Source of the DNA: Planctomycetota bacterium
GTDB taxonomy: Bacteria; Planctomycetota; UBA1135; UBA2386
DNA: 32,391 nt
Direction of reading: 5' to 3'
Assembly (NCBI GenBank): GCA_002684655.1
Contig: NYVR01000003.1
Coordinates: 91,953 to 124,343 of the forward strand
This document shows, piece by piece, positions 7,665 to 17,900 of this stretch (positions are counted from its first letter, which is position 1; each line of letters starts with the position of its first letter). The position numbers were made by a program, and so were the translations under genes. Under the pieces are notes generated by a model. It saw only the letters and a list, made by a program, of their open reading frames with translations, ran no database searches and was not told the DNA's origin.

Positions 7665-9008
7665 TCAACGAGAGCGTATCGCATTCAGCTGCTCGGGGCT
7701 GAGCGTGTAGCTCGTGCCCTCGAGAACTTCCGAGATCGAGACGCCGTCGGCCCGGCGCTGGTGACCCCACTCCCAGACCGTCCGCCCGCTGGCGTCGATC
7801 TCGAACACGCGGCCTGGCTGTGGCTCCACGATCATCCAGCGGCCGTCGGCGAGCCGCTGGGCCTTGCCGCCGTGTTGGCTGTAGAAGCTGCGCTCGTGCT
7901 GTGAAGCAGGCTTTGCGGTTGGATAGAGCATTCGGCGCTCTGGCGTCCCAGGCTTGAGCATCCACACGCGGCTGCCGCCGAGGTGCTCGCCGGCGCGCGT
8001 CCCGTCATCGTTGTTGTCGTAGACGGAGATCCACCCGTCGCCGAGCCAGTCCGGGTCATGCTGCTTCAGGAAGGGTTCGCTCGCAGACCACTTCACGGCG
8101 CTCGTCTCGGGGTCGACGACCATCACGGTGTCGATGTTGCGCAGCGACACCAGCAGGTCGCCGGCTTCGAAGAGCGGGTAGTCGTCGGCGATCGCGGCAG
8201 GGAGCGGTTCGACGTCATTCATGTGCAGGATGTCGCCGTCGCGCATCCCGCCGACGCGCCAGATGCGGTCTTTCATGCCTGCGTCGAACAGCGCCCCGAG
8301 CATGCTGACTTCCTGCAGGACCGCGCCGTCGGGTGAGACCTTCAGCGCGTAGTCCTCGACCAGCGGCAGCGCGAGCCCGCGGAAGCGGCCCTTCTGCTGT
8401 TGCGCCGTCTCAATCCAGCGCATGCCGCATACCCAGAAGTCGCCATCTTCGGTGCGCGTCACGGAGTGGTGCGTGCGGCGGTCCAGGGTCCACACCACCT
8501 CACCGCGCGGGTTCATGCGGACGAGGCCCATGAACTCCACGTTGAAGAGGACGTCTCCTCCGGGAAACAGGTAGCTGCCGTGGATGTAGTTGGTCTTGCT
8601 GTTAAAGAGGCCGCGGACCGAGTCCGTGTGCGGCGAATCAGGCCAAATGTTGGCTGGGTTGACGCGCCAGTGGTGGAGCTGGTTCCCGTCGCGGTCGATC
8701 AGGCGCAGCCCGGGCATGTCGTCGACGTCGGGCCAAAAGCTCGTGACCAGGATGGCGTCCCCGCTTTGATCCTGAGCGTACGACTTCGTGCCGGCGAGCT
8801 CGTAGCGCGCTGGGTGAACGTGGTGCAGCGACAGGTCGACGTCTTGGTCGGTGCGCTCGGCCGCGGCGAGCGCGCCGCTGACGATGCTGTTGGGGAACCA
8901 GTCGTACCGCGCGGCGAAGAGTCCGTAGAGGCAGGCGAAGAACAGCGTCGCCGCGAAGAAGGCGATGCGCGGCATGAGGTCGTTGGGCTTGGTGCTGGGC
9001 GCGGTCAT
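7665..9008 (-). CDS. ASST-like arylsulfotransferase family protein
   Basis: A 447-residue protein with an N-terminal membrane anchor (about residues 13-33) and an extracytoplasmic beta-propeller. ASST enzymes move sulfate from phenolic sulfates to other acceptors without PAPS. Family-type blocks are ILVTSFWPDV, LIDRDGNQLHHW, the YIHGSYLFPGGDVLF strand (His143), VVWTLDRRTHHSV (His180/181), GDILHMNDVEPL (His262, Asn264) and HERSFYSQHGGKAQ. Conserved histidines in such blocks carry the sulfo-enzyme intermediate in classical ASST, but which one serves here is not evident. Members of this wider family in planctomycetes are not biochemically defined, so a structural or non-sulfate role remains possible. 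First gene of the minus-strand operon. Confidence 0.78.
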   Translation of the reverse strand: MTAPSTKPNDLMPRIAFFAATLFFACLYGLFAARYDWFPNSIVSGALAAAERTDQDVDLSLHHVHPARYELAGTKSYAQDQSGDAILVTSFWPDVDDMPGLRLIDRDGNQLHHWRVNPANIWPDSPHTDSVRGLFNSKTNYIHGSYLFPGGDVLFNVEFMGLVRMNPRGEVVWTLDRRTHHSVTRTEDGDFWVCGMRWIETAQQQKGRFRGLALPLVEDYALKVSPDGAVLQEVSMLGALFDAGMKDRIWRVGGMRDGDILHMNDVEPLPAAIADDYPLFEAGDLLVSLRNIDTVMVVDPETSAVKWSASEPFLKQHDPDWLGDGWISVYDNNDDGTRAGEHLGGSRVWMLKPGTPERRMLYPTAKPASQHERSFYSQHGGKAQRLADGRWMIVEPQPGRVFEIDASGRTVWEWGHQRRADGVSISEVLEGTSYTLSPEQLNAIRSR

Positions 9009-9237
9009 GGGTGCTGCTTCACAGGGATTTCCTTCACGACAGTCTATAGCGCTCTGGCGTGCTCGGTGGCAGCGGCGGCCTGAGCGATGACACCTGGCAT
9101 TTGTGCAGTGGAACGGACCGCTGCGCAGCCCGCAACGGGATCATCGAAGAAGCCCACGCGCCCGGTTATGTCTGGGGGCGATCGCCGTCGACGCCCCGTC
9201 GCGTCGACGTTGCTTGAGCGCTGCGCGTTCTGCGGGG

Positions 9238-9243
9238 TAACAT
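9238..9243 (+). promoter_or_regulatory. Promoter: TTGAGC (9214-9219) and TAACAT (9238-9243)
   Basis: A -35-like TTGAGC and a -10-like TAACAT are separated by 18 nt. The -10 lies 10 nt before the GTG of the GT39-like gene, so the transcript of the GT operon would have almost no leader. Confidence 0.5.
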
Positions 9244-9253
9244 CCCTACGCCC

Positions 9254-11410
9254 GTGCCTTTCGACGTCCCAGCACATCCGAACCCGGCCCGTCGAAAAGG
9301 CCGACTGCTGCTCTCGACGCTGCTAATCCTAGCCGCAGGCGTTGGGATGCTGGCGATGCTGTCTCAACAGGTCGAGCGCACCCCGGACGAGCTTAACTAT
9401 CAGTATTCGGGACGGAGACTGGTCGCTGGCGAGCCGCCCGCCCGCGTCGAAGACCGGTTCCAGGGTCCGCTGATCTTCTTGGCGACGCAGATCACCGACG
9501 CCGGCGGTCGGTTGACCGAGTTCGAGACTTTGGCGCGAGCACGACTCGGGATGCTGGTGTTCCCGGCGATGCTGCTCGCGGTGCTCGCGTTCTGGACTCG
9601 CGCCGCCTTAGGGCCGCGCGCTGGTTGTCTCGCGGCGGCGCTCGGCGCCCTCAACCCGACCCTGCTCGCCTACGGGCCGCTGTTGTCTTCGGACGTCGCC
9701 TTCACCGCGATGGCTGTGTTGGCCGGATTTTTAACGTGGAGCTGGCTGCAGCGTCCTGCGCCTTGGCGGCTGATGATCTTGGGTGTGGCTGTTGGCGGGC
9801 TTGTCGCCACGAAATACACGGCCGCGATCAGCGTCGTCGGGCTGGTTCTGGTCGTCTTCGGTAACGTCTTTCTCGGCTTCGATCCCCGCAGGCTGGACCC
9901 GGCGATGGAGCGGCGCGGGGTTTGGCGCCGACTCCGGAGCGCCTCGGCCGCGCTGTCGTTGGTCGCGGTGATTGCGTTGACGACTCTATACGCAGCCTAC
10001 TTGTTCACGGTCGCCCCGGCTTCGAGCGTCACGCTAGACGGCCTCCAGTCGGGCATGATGCAGTCGATACGTGATTTCCCGGGCGGGCGTGTGTTACTGG
10101 GGATTTTGCCTGAGACGTTCGTTCGCGGCATCGACTACCAGTCGGGTTGGGCTGGGGTGACCGAGACGGGCAGCTTCGGCCACCTTCGCGGCAATCACTG
10201 GGCCTACTATCCGGTGACGTTGTTGTTCAAAGTGCCTGCAGCGGTGTGGGCGACCGCGCTCGTAGCGCTGTTGCTGCGTCGAACTGACAACGCGTCCCGC
10301 GCGCTGTGGACGACCGTTTTCGTGCCCGCGTTGTTGCTGCTCTGTTATTGCTCGGCGACCCGAGCGCTGCAGATGGGCGTGCGCTACGTGCTGCCGATGG
10401 TGCCGGCGGTGCTGATGCTCGCGGCGAGCTTTGCTTCGCGGCGCGCTTACTGGGGTCAGCGAGCGACGGTCTTTACCGCGCTGGTGCTTGCGGCGTCGAT
10501 GTGGCACGTGGTCGCGGGTTGGCCGCACTTCGTAGGCTACTTCAACGTCTTCTCTGGCGGCCCAGCAAGCGGTTTCCGAGTGGTCGCGGACGGCAACTGC
10601 GCCTGGGGCCAGCAGCGGGCCTCGGGCCGCGCGTCGCTCCAGGAGCAGTACCCAGACCTACAGTTTCTCGGCAAGGCTGGCGGCCCGCGTTTTGGCCGCA
10701 TTGCTGTGTGGAGCGAAGACCTCAAGGCGCCCGACCCCCGTCACCCAGGTCGCTGCTACCACTGGCTCACCAGGTTTGACCCCGTAGATAACGTCGGCGC
10801 GGCATGGTTGGTCTTCGACGTCTCGGTAACTGAGTTTGAAAGCTGTGCCCGCGCCGGCGAGAGTCGCGCCGCGGTGGATCTCGCGTTCGCATGGCTTCGT
10901 GAAGGGCAGCCGAGCCAGGCGCGGGCGGCGCTGATGAACGCAGGACCTTCGGATCCGGCCGCCCAGCGAGCGAAGCTCCTCGTGGATCGTTTCGAGGCGC
11001 TCGACGACGATGACGCAGCCCGAGACTCGCTCGCGACGTCGCTCGCCGAAATTGGTCGCTACGACCTGGCCCTGACGCTGATCGACCGGCGCCGTCGAGA
11101 GAACGCCGAGCTGGTCTACTGGCTGCTCTGGCGCGGAGGACGCCAGCGCGAGGCGATTGAGCACCTCGACCGTATCGGCGCTGGTGACTCGCGCTCGTCG
11201 AAGGAGGTAGGGTTGTTGGCGCTGAGCCTCTACAACGGCGGCGACGACTACCCTCCGGATCCGATGCGCGCGCTCGAAATTATGGACAAACACGCCCGTG
11301 CCGGTCTCGCGCCCGAACCTGATACGCCTGAAGGGGCGTTCTGGTCGGGCCTGCGGACTGACGTGGAGGCAGCAGTACAGCGTGAGCTCCTGCTGGAGGG
11401 TCTGCGATGA
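9254..11410 (+). CDS. GT39-like (PMT/ArnT type) membrane glycosyltransferase with TPR-like tail
   Basis: A 718-residue protein. After a basic N-terminus and first helix (residues about 17-38), the first outer loop holds TPDELNYQYSGRRL; Asp-Glu here matches the catalytic acidic motif of PMT_2/GT39 enzymes, which use polyprenyl-phosphate sugars. About nine more hydrophobic segments follow. After the last helix, VADGNCAWGQQ resembles the N-x-DWGQ block after the final helix of many GT39 proteins. From about residue 530 the chain is soluble, alpha-helical and repeat-like (FAWLREGQPSQARAALM, SLAEIGRYDLALTLI, WLLWRGGRQREAIEHL), resembling TPR units. The start is GTG at 9254. First gene of a three-gene operon; its stop overlaps the GT2 start. 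Confidence 0.82.
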   Translation: MPFDVPAHPNPARRKGRLLLSTLLILAAGVGMLAMLSQQVERTPDELNYQYSGRRLVAGEPPARVEDRFQGPLIFLATQITDAGGRLTEFETLARARLGMLVFPAMLLAVLAFWTRAALGPRAGCLAAALGALNPTLLAYGPLLSSDVAFTAMAVLAGFLTWSWLQRPAPWRLMILGVAVGGLVATKYTAAISVVGLVLVVFGNVFLGFDPRRLDPAMERRGVWRRLRSASAALSLVAVIALTTLYAAYLFTVAPASSVTLDGLQSGMMQSIRDFPGGRVLLGILPETFVRGIDYQSGWAGVTETGSFGHLRGNHWAYYPVTLLFKVPAAVWATALVALLLRRTDNASRALWTTVFVPALLLLCYCSATRALQMGVRYVLPMVPAVLMLAASFASRRAYWGQRATVFTALVLAASMWHVVAGWPHFVGYFNVFSGGPASGFRVVADGNCAWGQQRASGRASLQEQYPDLQFLGKAGGPRFGRIAVWSEDLKAPDPRHPGRCYHWLTRFDPVDNVGAAWLVFDVSVTEFESCARAGESRAAVDLAFAWLREGQPSQARAALMNAGPSDPAAQRAKLLVDRFEALDDDDAARDSLATSLAEIGRYDLALTLIDRRRRENAELVYWLLWRGGRQREAIEHLDRIGAGDSRSSKEVGLLALSLYNGGDDYPPDPMRALEIMDKHARAGLAPEPDTPEGAFWSGLRTDVEAAVQRELLLEGLR
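11395..11399 (+). promoter_or_regulatory. Shine-Dalgarno GGAGG for the DPM1-like GT2
   Basis: GGAGG lies 7 nt before the ATG at 11407, inside the end of the GT39-like gene. It fixes the start at the ATGA overlap. Confidence 0.75.
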
Positions 11411-12168
11411 GCGGCGCTGCACAAGAGCAACAGAAGGTCATCGTCGTGATGCCCGCCTACAACGCGGAGAAGACGTTGGAGGTGACGCTCGGCGACCTCC
11501 CCGCGGGCTCCTACCACGAGGTCCTGATCGGCGACGACTGCAGCAAGGACGGCACCGTCGCGCTCGCTGAGCGGCTGGGGCTCGCGGTCATGGTCACGCC
11601 GCAAAACCTCGGCTACGGCGGCAACCAAAAGATGCTCTATCGGGAGGCGCTGGCCCGCGGCGCCGACATCGTCGTGATGCTGCACCCCGACTATCAATAT
11701 GACCCCAAGCTCGTCCCTCACTACGTCGGGTTCCTGCGCGAGGGCGTCTGCGACGTCATCCTCGGCAACCGGATCCGCTCGCGACGTGAGGCGTTGAAGG
11801 GCGGCATGCCAGCGTGGAAGTATCTCTCCAATCGGTTGCTGACGATCATGCTCAACCTCGTCTATGGCACTAACCTCGGGGAGTTCCACTCTGGCTTTCG
11901 TGCGTACCGCCGCGAAGTGTTAGAGAAGGTCGACTTCGAGGCGAACAGCGACGCTTTCGGGTTCGACGCTCAGTTCCTCGCGCAGGCGATCCGCCACGGC
12001 TTCGTCGTCGCGGACGGGCCGATGCCGGTGAAATACTTCAAGGAGGCCTCTTCGATCGCGTTCATCCCCTCGGTGCGCTACGGGCTGATCAACCTGAAGG
12101 CGGCGGCGATGTTCACATTGAGCAAGCTGGGCGTGCCGTTCCGCATGTTTCGACCGCGGGGCAAGTGA
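11407..12168 (+). CDS. GT2 family glycosyltransferase, polyprenyl-phosphate mannose synthase (DPM1)-like
   Basis: A 253-residue cytosolic GT-A fold enzyme without membrane segments. The family joins a nucleotide-activated sugar, often GDP-mannose or UDP-glucose, to polyprenyl phosphate. Blocks: VIVVMPAYNAEKTLE at the N-terminus, VLIGDDCSKDGT, NLGYGGNQK, the metal-binding region MLHPDYQYDP, ILGNRIRSR, and HSGFRAYRR followed by FGFDAQFLAQAI. The length and C-terminus fit the short DPM1 type. It overlaps the upstream GT39-like gene as ATGA and the downstream SGNH gene as GTGA. I infer that it makes the lipid-linked sugar that the GT39-like protein uses. Confidence 0.9.
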   Translation: MSGAAQEQQKVIVVMPAYNAEKTLEVTLGDLPAGSYHEVLIGDDCSKDGTVALAERLGLAVMVTPQNLGYGGNQKMLYREALARGADIVVMLHPDYQYDPKLVPHYVGFLREGVCDVILGNRIRSRREALKGGMPAWKYLSNRLLTIMLNLVYGTNLGEFHSGFRAYRREVLEKVDFEANSDAFGFDAQFLAQAIRHGFVVADGPMPVKYFKEASSIAFIPSVRYGLINLKAAAMFTLSKLGVPFRMFRPRGK

Positions 12169-13502
12169 GCGACCGGATGGAAGTGCCACGAAAGCTCGGC
12201 GCGGACGTTCGTCGACGCGCAGGGCTCGGCGCGAAGCTGCTGCTGGTGGGAGCCGCGCTCGCGCTCGGTCTGTTGCTCGTCGAGGTCGGCCTCCGGATCG
12301 CCGGGGTCCCTAACCTCCAGTGTCAGTTCGTTAGCGCCACCTTCGACGGAGAGCTCTTCGTGGAAGATCCCGACCGGCTCTGGCGACTGAGCCCGACCTG
12401 CGACAAGTTCGCGGTCAACGAGGTCGGGCTCCGCGGCTGGTGGCCCGAGGGGCCTGCGCCGGACGGGGAGCTGCGGATTTTGTGCGTCGGCGACTCCTGC
12501 ACCTTCGGGACGGGCGTGCTCTACGAAGAGACCTACGGCGTGGCGCTGGCACAGACGCTCAGTAACAGCCGGCTAGGCGTGCAGGCGCGCGCGGTCCTGC
12601 TTGCGCTCCCTGGCTACTCGACGTACCAGGACCTTGTCCTGCTCGAGCAGTACGCCGGAGAGCTGAAGCCGGACCTCGTCGTGCTCTATTGCGGCGCCTG
12701 GAACGACTATCTGCCTGCGTGGCTGCGCACCGACGCTGAGTGGGGCGAGGTGACGAAGTCTGGCGTGTTGTCTAGACTCGCCGAACTGGGCAAGCGGGCG
12801 ATCTGGTCGAGCCGTCACCGTGACCCTGCGCAGCTCGTCATCGACTACAAGGACGGCGGCGCGCCGCCGCTGCTGCGAGTCCCGTTGGACGAATACCAAG
12901 CGAACCTGCGCAGCTTGATCCGCGTCGCAGCGCAGGCGGGCGCGCAGCCGCTGGTGGTGTTGCCGGCGTTCCCCGATGCGACCCTCGATAGGTTCCCTAC
13001 CGGTGGCCGTTACCTCGAAGCGACGCGCGCGGTGCTCCGCGAGGTCGGCGTGCCAAGCGTCGACGCGACGGCTGTGATCAAGGACTTCGAGCAAGAGCAG
13101 GAGATCCGTGACATCGACGCGAGTGACCTGAGCTTCACGGACTGGATTCATCCCTCCGGCATCGGGCACGGCCTGATCGCGCGCGCGATCTCTGCGGAGC
13201 TCGAGTCGATCGGTTGGCCCGCGCGGCGCGAAGACGCGCTTGGCCCGCTCGCGCGGCCGCAGCTGCGCTGCGAGGTCGTCGACGAGGCCGCGCAGGTGAC
13301 TTGGTCAGCGGTAAGCGGCGCGGAGGGCTACTCGATCTACTTCGAAGAGCTCAACTCAGGCAAGATCGGCGCCGTCGATTGCGGCGCGCGCACCTCGTTC
13401 GCGATGCCGGTTCCGGCGGGCGCGCGGTTTCGGTTCTGCGTGGTGGCGCACCGCTGGGGCGGGCGGAGGCCTTGCTCCGAGACCGTAGCCGTCGGTCGCT
13501 GA
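12165..13502 (+). CDS. Membrane-anchored SGNH/GDSL hydrolase with C-terminal FN3-like domain
   Basis: A 445-residue protein. One hydrophobic helix (about residues 22-43) anchors it. The SGNH domain has block I LCVGDSCTFG (Ser111), block III LYCGAWND (Asn180) and block V TDWIHPSG (Asp326, His329), so the triad looks complete. Residues about 368-445 look like a fibronectin type III or similar beta-sandwich (VTWSAVSGAEGYSIYF, then FRFCVVAHRW). Such enzymes add or remove acyl groups on surface glycans. Start: the GTG at 12165 overlaps the GT2 stop as GTGA; an ATG four codons later is an alternative. Third gene of the glycan operon, so an acyl-modifying role on its product is likely. Confidence 0.85.
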   Translation: MSDRMEVPRKLGADVRRRAGLGAKLLLVGAALALGLLLVEVGLRIAGVPNLQCQFVSATFDGELFVEDPDRLWRLSPTCDKFAVNEVGLRGWWPEGPAPDGELRILCVGDSCTFGTGVLYEETYGVALAQTLSNSRLGVQARAVLLALPGYSTYQDLVLLEQYAGELKPDLVVLYCGAWNDYLPAWLRTDAEWGEVTKSGVLSRLAELGKRAIWSSRHRDPAQLVIDYKDGGAPPLLRVPLDEYQANLRSLIRVAAQAGAQPLVVLPAFPDATLDRFPTGGRYLEATRAVLREVGVPSVDATAVIKDFEQEQEIRDIDASDLSFTDWIHPSGIGHGLIARAISAELESIGWPARREDALGPLARPQLRCEVVDEAAQVTWSAVSGAEGYSIYFEELNSGKIGAVDCGARTSFAMPVPAGARFRFCVVAHRWGGRRPCSETVAVGR

Positions 13503-13531
13503 CCCGCGCGGACTTCGCCGCGCTCGTCAGC
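13498..13531. terminator. Strong hairpin containing both stop codons of convergent genes
   Basis: Outer stem GCTGAC (13498-13503) pairs with GTCAGC (13526-13531). Inner stem GCGCGG (13506-13511) pairs with CCGCGC (13518-13523). The loop is ACTTCG and a 2x2 internal loop separates the stems. The SGNH stop TGA (13500-13502) and the DUF1501 stop (13527-13529) lie in opposite arms. No T-tract; a bidirectional terminator or RNA-end hairpin is likely. Confidence 0.55.
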
Positions 13532-14921
13532 CGACGACGCCCTCGATGACGTCGCCGTGCACGTCGGTCAGCCGGACGTCGCGGCCCCCGTAGCGATAGG
13601 TCAAGGCTTCGTGGTCGAGCCCCATCAGGTGCAACACCGTCGCCCACATGTCGTAGACGTCGCAGACGTTGTCTTCTGCCCGGTATCCGAGCTCGTCCGT
13701 GGCGCCGTAAGCGTGGCCAGCGCGGCAGCCGCCGCCGGCGAAGAAGACGCTGAATCCGAACGGGTTGTGGTCGCGGCCGTTGGAGCCTTGAGAGAACGGC
13801 GTGCGGCCGAACTCACCGGCCCAGACGACCAGCGTCTCGTCGAGCATGCCGCGCCGCTTGAGGTCTTTGATCAACGCCGCGATCGGTTGGTCCACCTGCC
13901 ATGCCATCGCCTTGTGGCCGCGCTCCAGGTCGCTGTGCTGGTCCCAGGGGTTGGCGGCGCCGCCCGCGCCGATGTTCTTCGTGATGCAGCTCAGCTCGAT
14001 GAAGCGCACTCCTCGCTCCACGAGCCGGCGGGCCAGCAGGCACTGACGCGCATAGGCAGCCTTGGAGGGCTCGGGGTCGTCCATTCCGTAGAGCGTCCGC
14101 ACGGACTCTGGTTCGTCGGACATGTCGCACAGCTCTGGCACGGCCGCCTGCATACGGCTGGCGACCTCGTAATTGCGGATCGCGGCCTCGAGCTGGCGGT
14201 CGCCGCGGTCGCTGGCGAAGCGATCGTCGAGGTCACGGATGAGGTCGAGGTGCCGCCGCTGCGCGACCGGCCCTAAGGAGGGCTCGATGTTGCGAACCGC
14301 CGGGTCCTTGTCCGCGACCAGGACGCTGCCTTGGTGGTGCGCGGGGAGGAAGCCGCTGCTGAACAGGCCGACGCCGCCGTGCGGTGCGACCGCGCCGCCG
14401 GATTGCAGCACGACGAAGCCCGGGAGATTCTGGTTCTCGCTGCCCAGCCCGTAGTGGATCCACGCGCCCGCGCTGGGGTGGCCGATGAAGGGGAAGCCCG
14501 TGTGCATCAGGAAGTTGCCCTGCGCGTGTTCGCTGAACGGACTGGTCATCGAGCGAATGACGGACAGCTCATCAGCGACCGTCGCGATCTCAGGGAACAT
14601 CGAGCTGACCCAGAGGCCCGACTGCCCGCGCTGCTTGAAGGTGAAGGGCGACGCCATCACCTTGCCGTTGTTGTTGAACTGGGTGCGCTCGACGGCGACG
14701 GGCATGCTCTGGCCGTGCAGTTCGCGCAGCTTCGGCTTTGGGTCGAACGAGTCGACGTGCGAGACGCCGCCTGACATGTAGCAGAAGATGACGTTGCGCG
14801 CGCGCGCCCGCCGCGGAGGTCGTCCGCGACCGAACAGCGCGTCGATCGCTACCGCGCCGAAGCCCAGAGACGAGCGCTGCAGCATCGCGCGTCGGGAGAT
14901 CTTGTCGTCGAGGCCGCTCAT
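13527..14921 (-). CDS. DUF1501 family protein, Tat-exported
   Basis: A 464-residue DUF1501 protein, a family within the alkaline phosphatase/sulfatase-like fold that is hugely expanded in Planctomycetota and of uncertain function. The N-terminus has a twin-arginine motif SRRAMLQ (Arg10, Arg11) and a hydrophobic stretch. Family blocks: [105 protein letters not shown] and the [31 protein letters not shown] end. Length is normal. Its ATG overlaps the stop of the upstream DUF1549/DUF1553 gene by 4 nt (ATGA), so the two are translated together, the standard planctomycete pairing. Confidence 0.95.
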   Translation of the reverse strand: MSGLDDKISRRAMLQRSSLGFGAVAIDALFGRGRPPRRARARNVIFCYMSGGVSHVDSFDPKPKLRELHGQSMPVAVERTQFNNNGKVMASPFTFKQRGQSGLWVSSMFPEIATVADELSVIRSMTSPFSEHAQGNFLMHTGFPFIGHPSAGAWIHYGLGSENQNLPGFVVLQSGGAVAPHGGVGLFSSGFLPAHHQGSVLVADKDPAVRNIEPSLGPVAQRRHLDLIRDLDDRFASDRGDRQLEAAIRNYEVASRMQAAVPELCDMSDEPESVRTLYGMDDPEPSKAAYARQCLLARRLVERGVRFIELSCITKNIGAGGAANPWDQHSDLERGHKAMAWQVDQPIAALIKDLKRRGMLDETLVVWAGEFGRTPFSQGSNGRDHNPFGFSVFFAGGGCRAGHAYGATDELGYRAEDNVCDVYDMWATVLHLMGLDHEALTYRYGGRDVRLTDVHGDVIEGVVG

Positions 14922-17900
14922 CGCAGGAACCGAAACTCCTTGAGGTTGAAGATCGCGTGCGCCAACAGCGTCCAGGCGCCGCGCTCTATATCTTCTGCGT
15001 CGAGTCGCGCGCGTCTCTCGCTCACCTCGTCGAGCTGCGCGTCGAGGCGCTGGACCTCGCCGCGGGCTGCGTCAGAGAGGGTCGCCAGCACGCGTTCACG
15101 GCTCACGAATGGTTTGCCTGACGCAGACGCCAAGATCTCGTCGGCGCTCAGGGCGCGGTCGTAGAGCCGCGCGGCGAGGACCTTGCCGCGCAGGGCTCTG
15201 CCGTCCGCCGAGTTCCCGTGACGTAGACCCACGAGGACTTGAGCGTCGTCGCGTTCGAAGCGGGCGACGCTGGTCCGGTAGGACCTGCCGTAAGGCCGGC
15301 CGCCTCGGAATATCGTGACGGTTCCGTCGGCCTCGTATACGACGGCGACGTGCAACGGCTGGTCGTCGTCAGCGCGTTCGTCGCCTCCGTCGACGTCTTC
15401 CGTCCGGCGGAAGTGGTCGGAGCCGGCGATCCAACGGGCGCGTTGACGCTCGGCGTAGACGATCCCGTCGAACACGTCGCCGCGGAGGTCTTGCACGGTG
15501 AGCACCCCGCCGCCGCGCTGGTCTAAGTCGTCGAGCTTCACCCACGCTTCCAGCGTCTTGGCGATCAGCGGCCGTCGCAGCGGCGCGGTCGCCATCCAGC
15601 CGCCACCGTCGAGCACCAGGCCTTCGTCGTCGAGGTGTGCGGTCCCGCGCAGCGCTCCGTGCAGCGTGCCGACCTGATCTTGTAAGCCCACCTGGAAGTC
15701 CCACGAAGCGGTTGGGGCCGGTCCCGTTAAGGCGTCGCTCGCCTGCAGCAAGGACGCGCGGGCTGGCGCGATCAGCGCTTCGATGTGGTCCTGCACCTCG
15801 GCGACGGCCGCGTCGACGGCAGCGACCTCGTCGGCTCGCGCCCGCTCGGCAGCTGCGGCTGCATCGACGTATGCGAGCAGCCGCCCGCGCTCCGTCGCCG
15901 TCGGCGCCCGCCCGGTCGCGGCTTCAAACATCGACGTGGCGCGCGCGCCGCGGTCGCGCAGACCGGACGTCGCGGCGGCCCATCGCTCAGCGAGCTCCCA
16001 GATCAGCGGGTCATTGAGCAGCGTCAGGGACTGCGCCGGTACGTTCGTCACCAAGCGCGCCCCGACCGGAGCGAACGGCGTCGGCGCGTCGAAGGCGGCC
16101 AGCAGGTGGTCGAGGTTGTTGCGCTTGGTGCGCACGTAGACGCTGCGCCGGGCGGTGTTGGTGTTGGCGCCGAAGGGCGGGCCGAAGCGTCGATCGTCTA
16201 GGGCGCCTGCCACGGCGAACAAGCTGTCTCGCAGCGACTCGGCGGTCAGTCTGCGCACGGGCGCGCGCGTCAACCAAACCCCTTCAGGGTCGTCTTCAGC
16301 TGCGCCTGTCGGCGGGGTCGAGGCGAGCTGCCAGCTCTTGCTGGTCACGAGGTAGCGGATCAAACGTTTGACCGACCAGCCCTCAGCGACGAACCGGGCC
16401 GCGAGGTGGTCGAGCAACTCGGGGTGCGTGGGCGCGGCGCCGAGTTGACCGAAGTTGTCAGGCGTAGCGACGATGCCTCTCCCAAACAGGTGGTGCCAGA
16501 CCCGGTTGACCATGACGCGGGCGGTGAGGGGGTTGGTCGCGCTCGCGATGTCTTCCGCTAGCGCGCGGCGACCGCTCTGCGCGCCGTCATAGCGCGCGCC
16601 GCCGAGCACCTCGAGGAAGCGTCGCGGCACGGTCTGCGCAGGCAGCGAAGGGTCGCCTCGCTCGAACAAGGCGTGGTCGGTCGCGTCTGCCTCGATGAGG
16701 CCTGCGATGCGGGTCGGCGTCGGGACTTGGTCGCCGCGGTCGCGAATCTCCTCGACCAGCGCTCGCGCACCGGCGATCTGGTCGGGTTTGTTGGGCAGCA
16801 TTTCGTGACGTATGCAGGCGTCGAGTAAGAGCGCGTCTTGGTCATCGCATTCGCCCGCAGCCCAGCGGTCTGCGGCCGCCGCGACTCGCTGCGCCATGAT
16901 CGTGACGAGCCCTCTCCGGTCACGCGGCTGCGGCTTGGCGTCGCGAACGACGGCTACCATCCCGTAGAGATCTGGCTCGACGCGGGGCGCAGGCGCGCTG
17001 GCCGGCTGGATCCGGACGTCGCGGAGGCCGAAGAAGCCGTCCTCTGGGCCGCCTGCTTCAACGGGCGCGTCTTTGCTGGTGGTCAGCTCTACGTGGGCTT
17101 GCTCGCCGCTCCAGTAGCTGAGGTCGACGCGCCGCCACCTCCACTCGTCGTGATCGAGGTTGACGCGTTGAAAGGTCAACCCGCTGCGAGGGTAGTCTTG
17201 CACCACGAAGCGGAGGTGCGACGATTTACCGAGCACGAGCGCCCACGCGACTTGGCCGGCACCTACCTGGAACCGGCGAGAGTGCATGACGCCGCGGTGC
17301 AGCGGTGTGTCGAGGTGCGTGTAGGCGCCCGCGGGGTAAACGCCCTGCAGGACCTGGTCATCCATGCGCGCGACGGCGAACGCGCCAGCGGGCGTCACGC
17401 CGCGCGCGAGACCGTTACCGTAGAAGTAGTAGCCGTTCGGATCGTCGGGTCGGATGCGGTGTGATTCGGGGGAGGGGTGTCGCGACGCGCCGCGGAGGCC
17501 TTGCGAATCCAAGACTTTGCGCAGCGCCGCGGTGAACGCCGCAGCCTCGTCGCCGTCCGTCGGTCGCTGCTCGATCGCTCGATCAATTTCGCGGAGCAGC
17601 CACGCGGGGTGATCGGCTTCGACGTCCCGTCCGAAGTCTTGTAGGAGCGTGCTCAACTGCGCGGCGACGTGTTCGCGCCACGCCGCTGCGACGCGGCCGC
17701 GTAGCTCGCGCTTCAGCGCTCGGATCGGATGGACCTGCTCGGACTGACGCGCTGCGGTGTTGACGTCGAGGATTCCGGGTCGGCACGACGACAGCACGCC
17801 ATACAGGGCGTAGTAGTCGGCCTGGCTGATGGCGTCGAACTTGTGGTCGTGACAGCGCGCGCAAGAGATCGTCTGGCCGAGGAAGGCCTTGCCGAGGACG

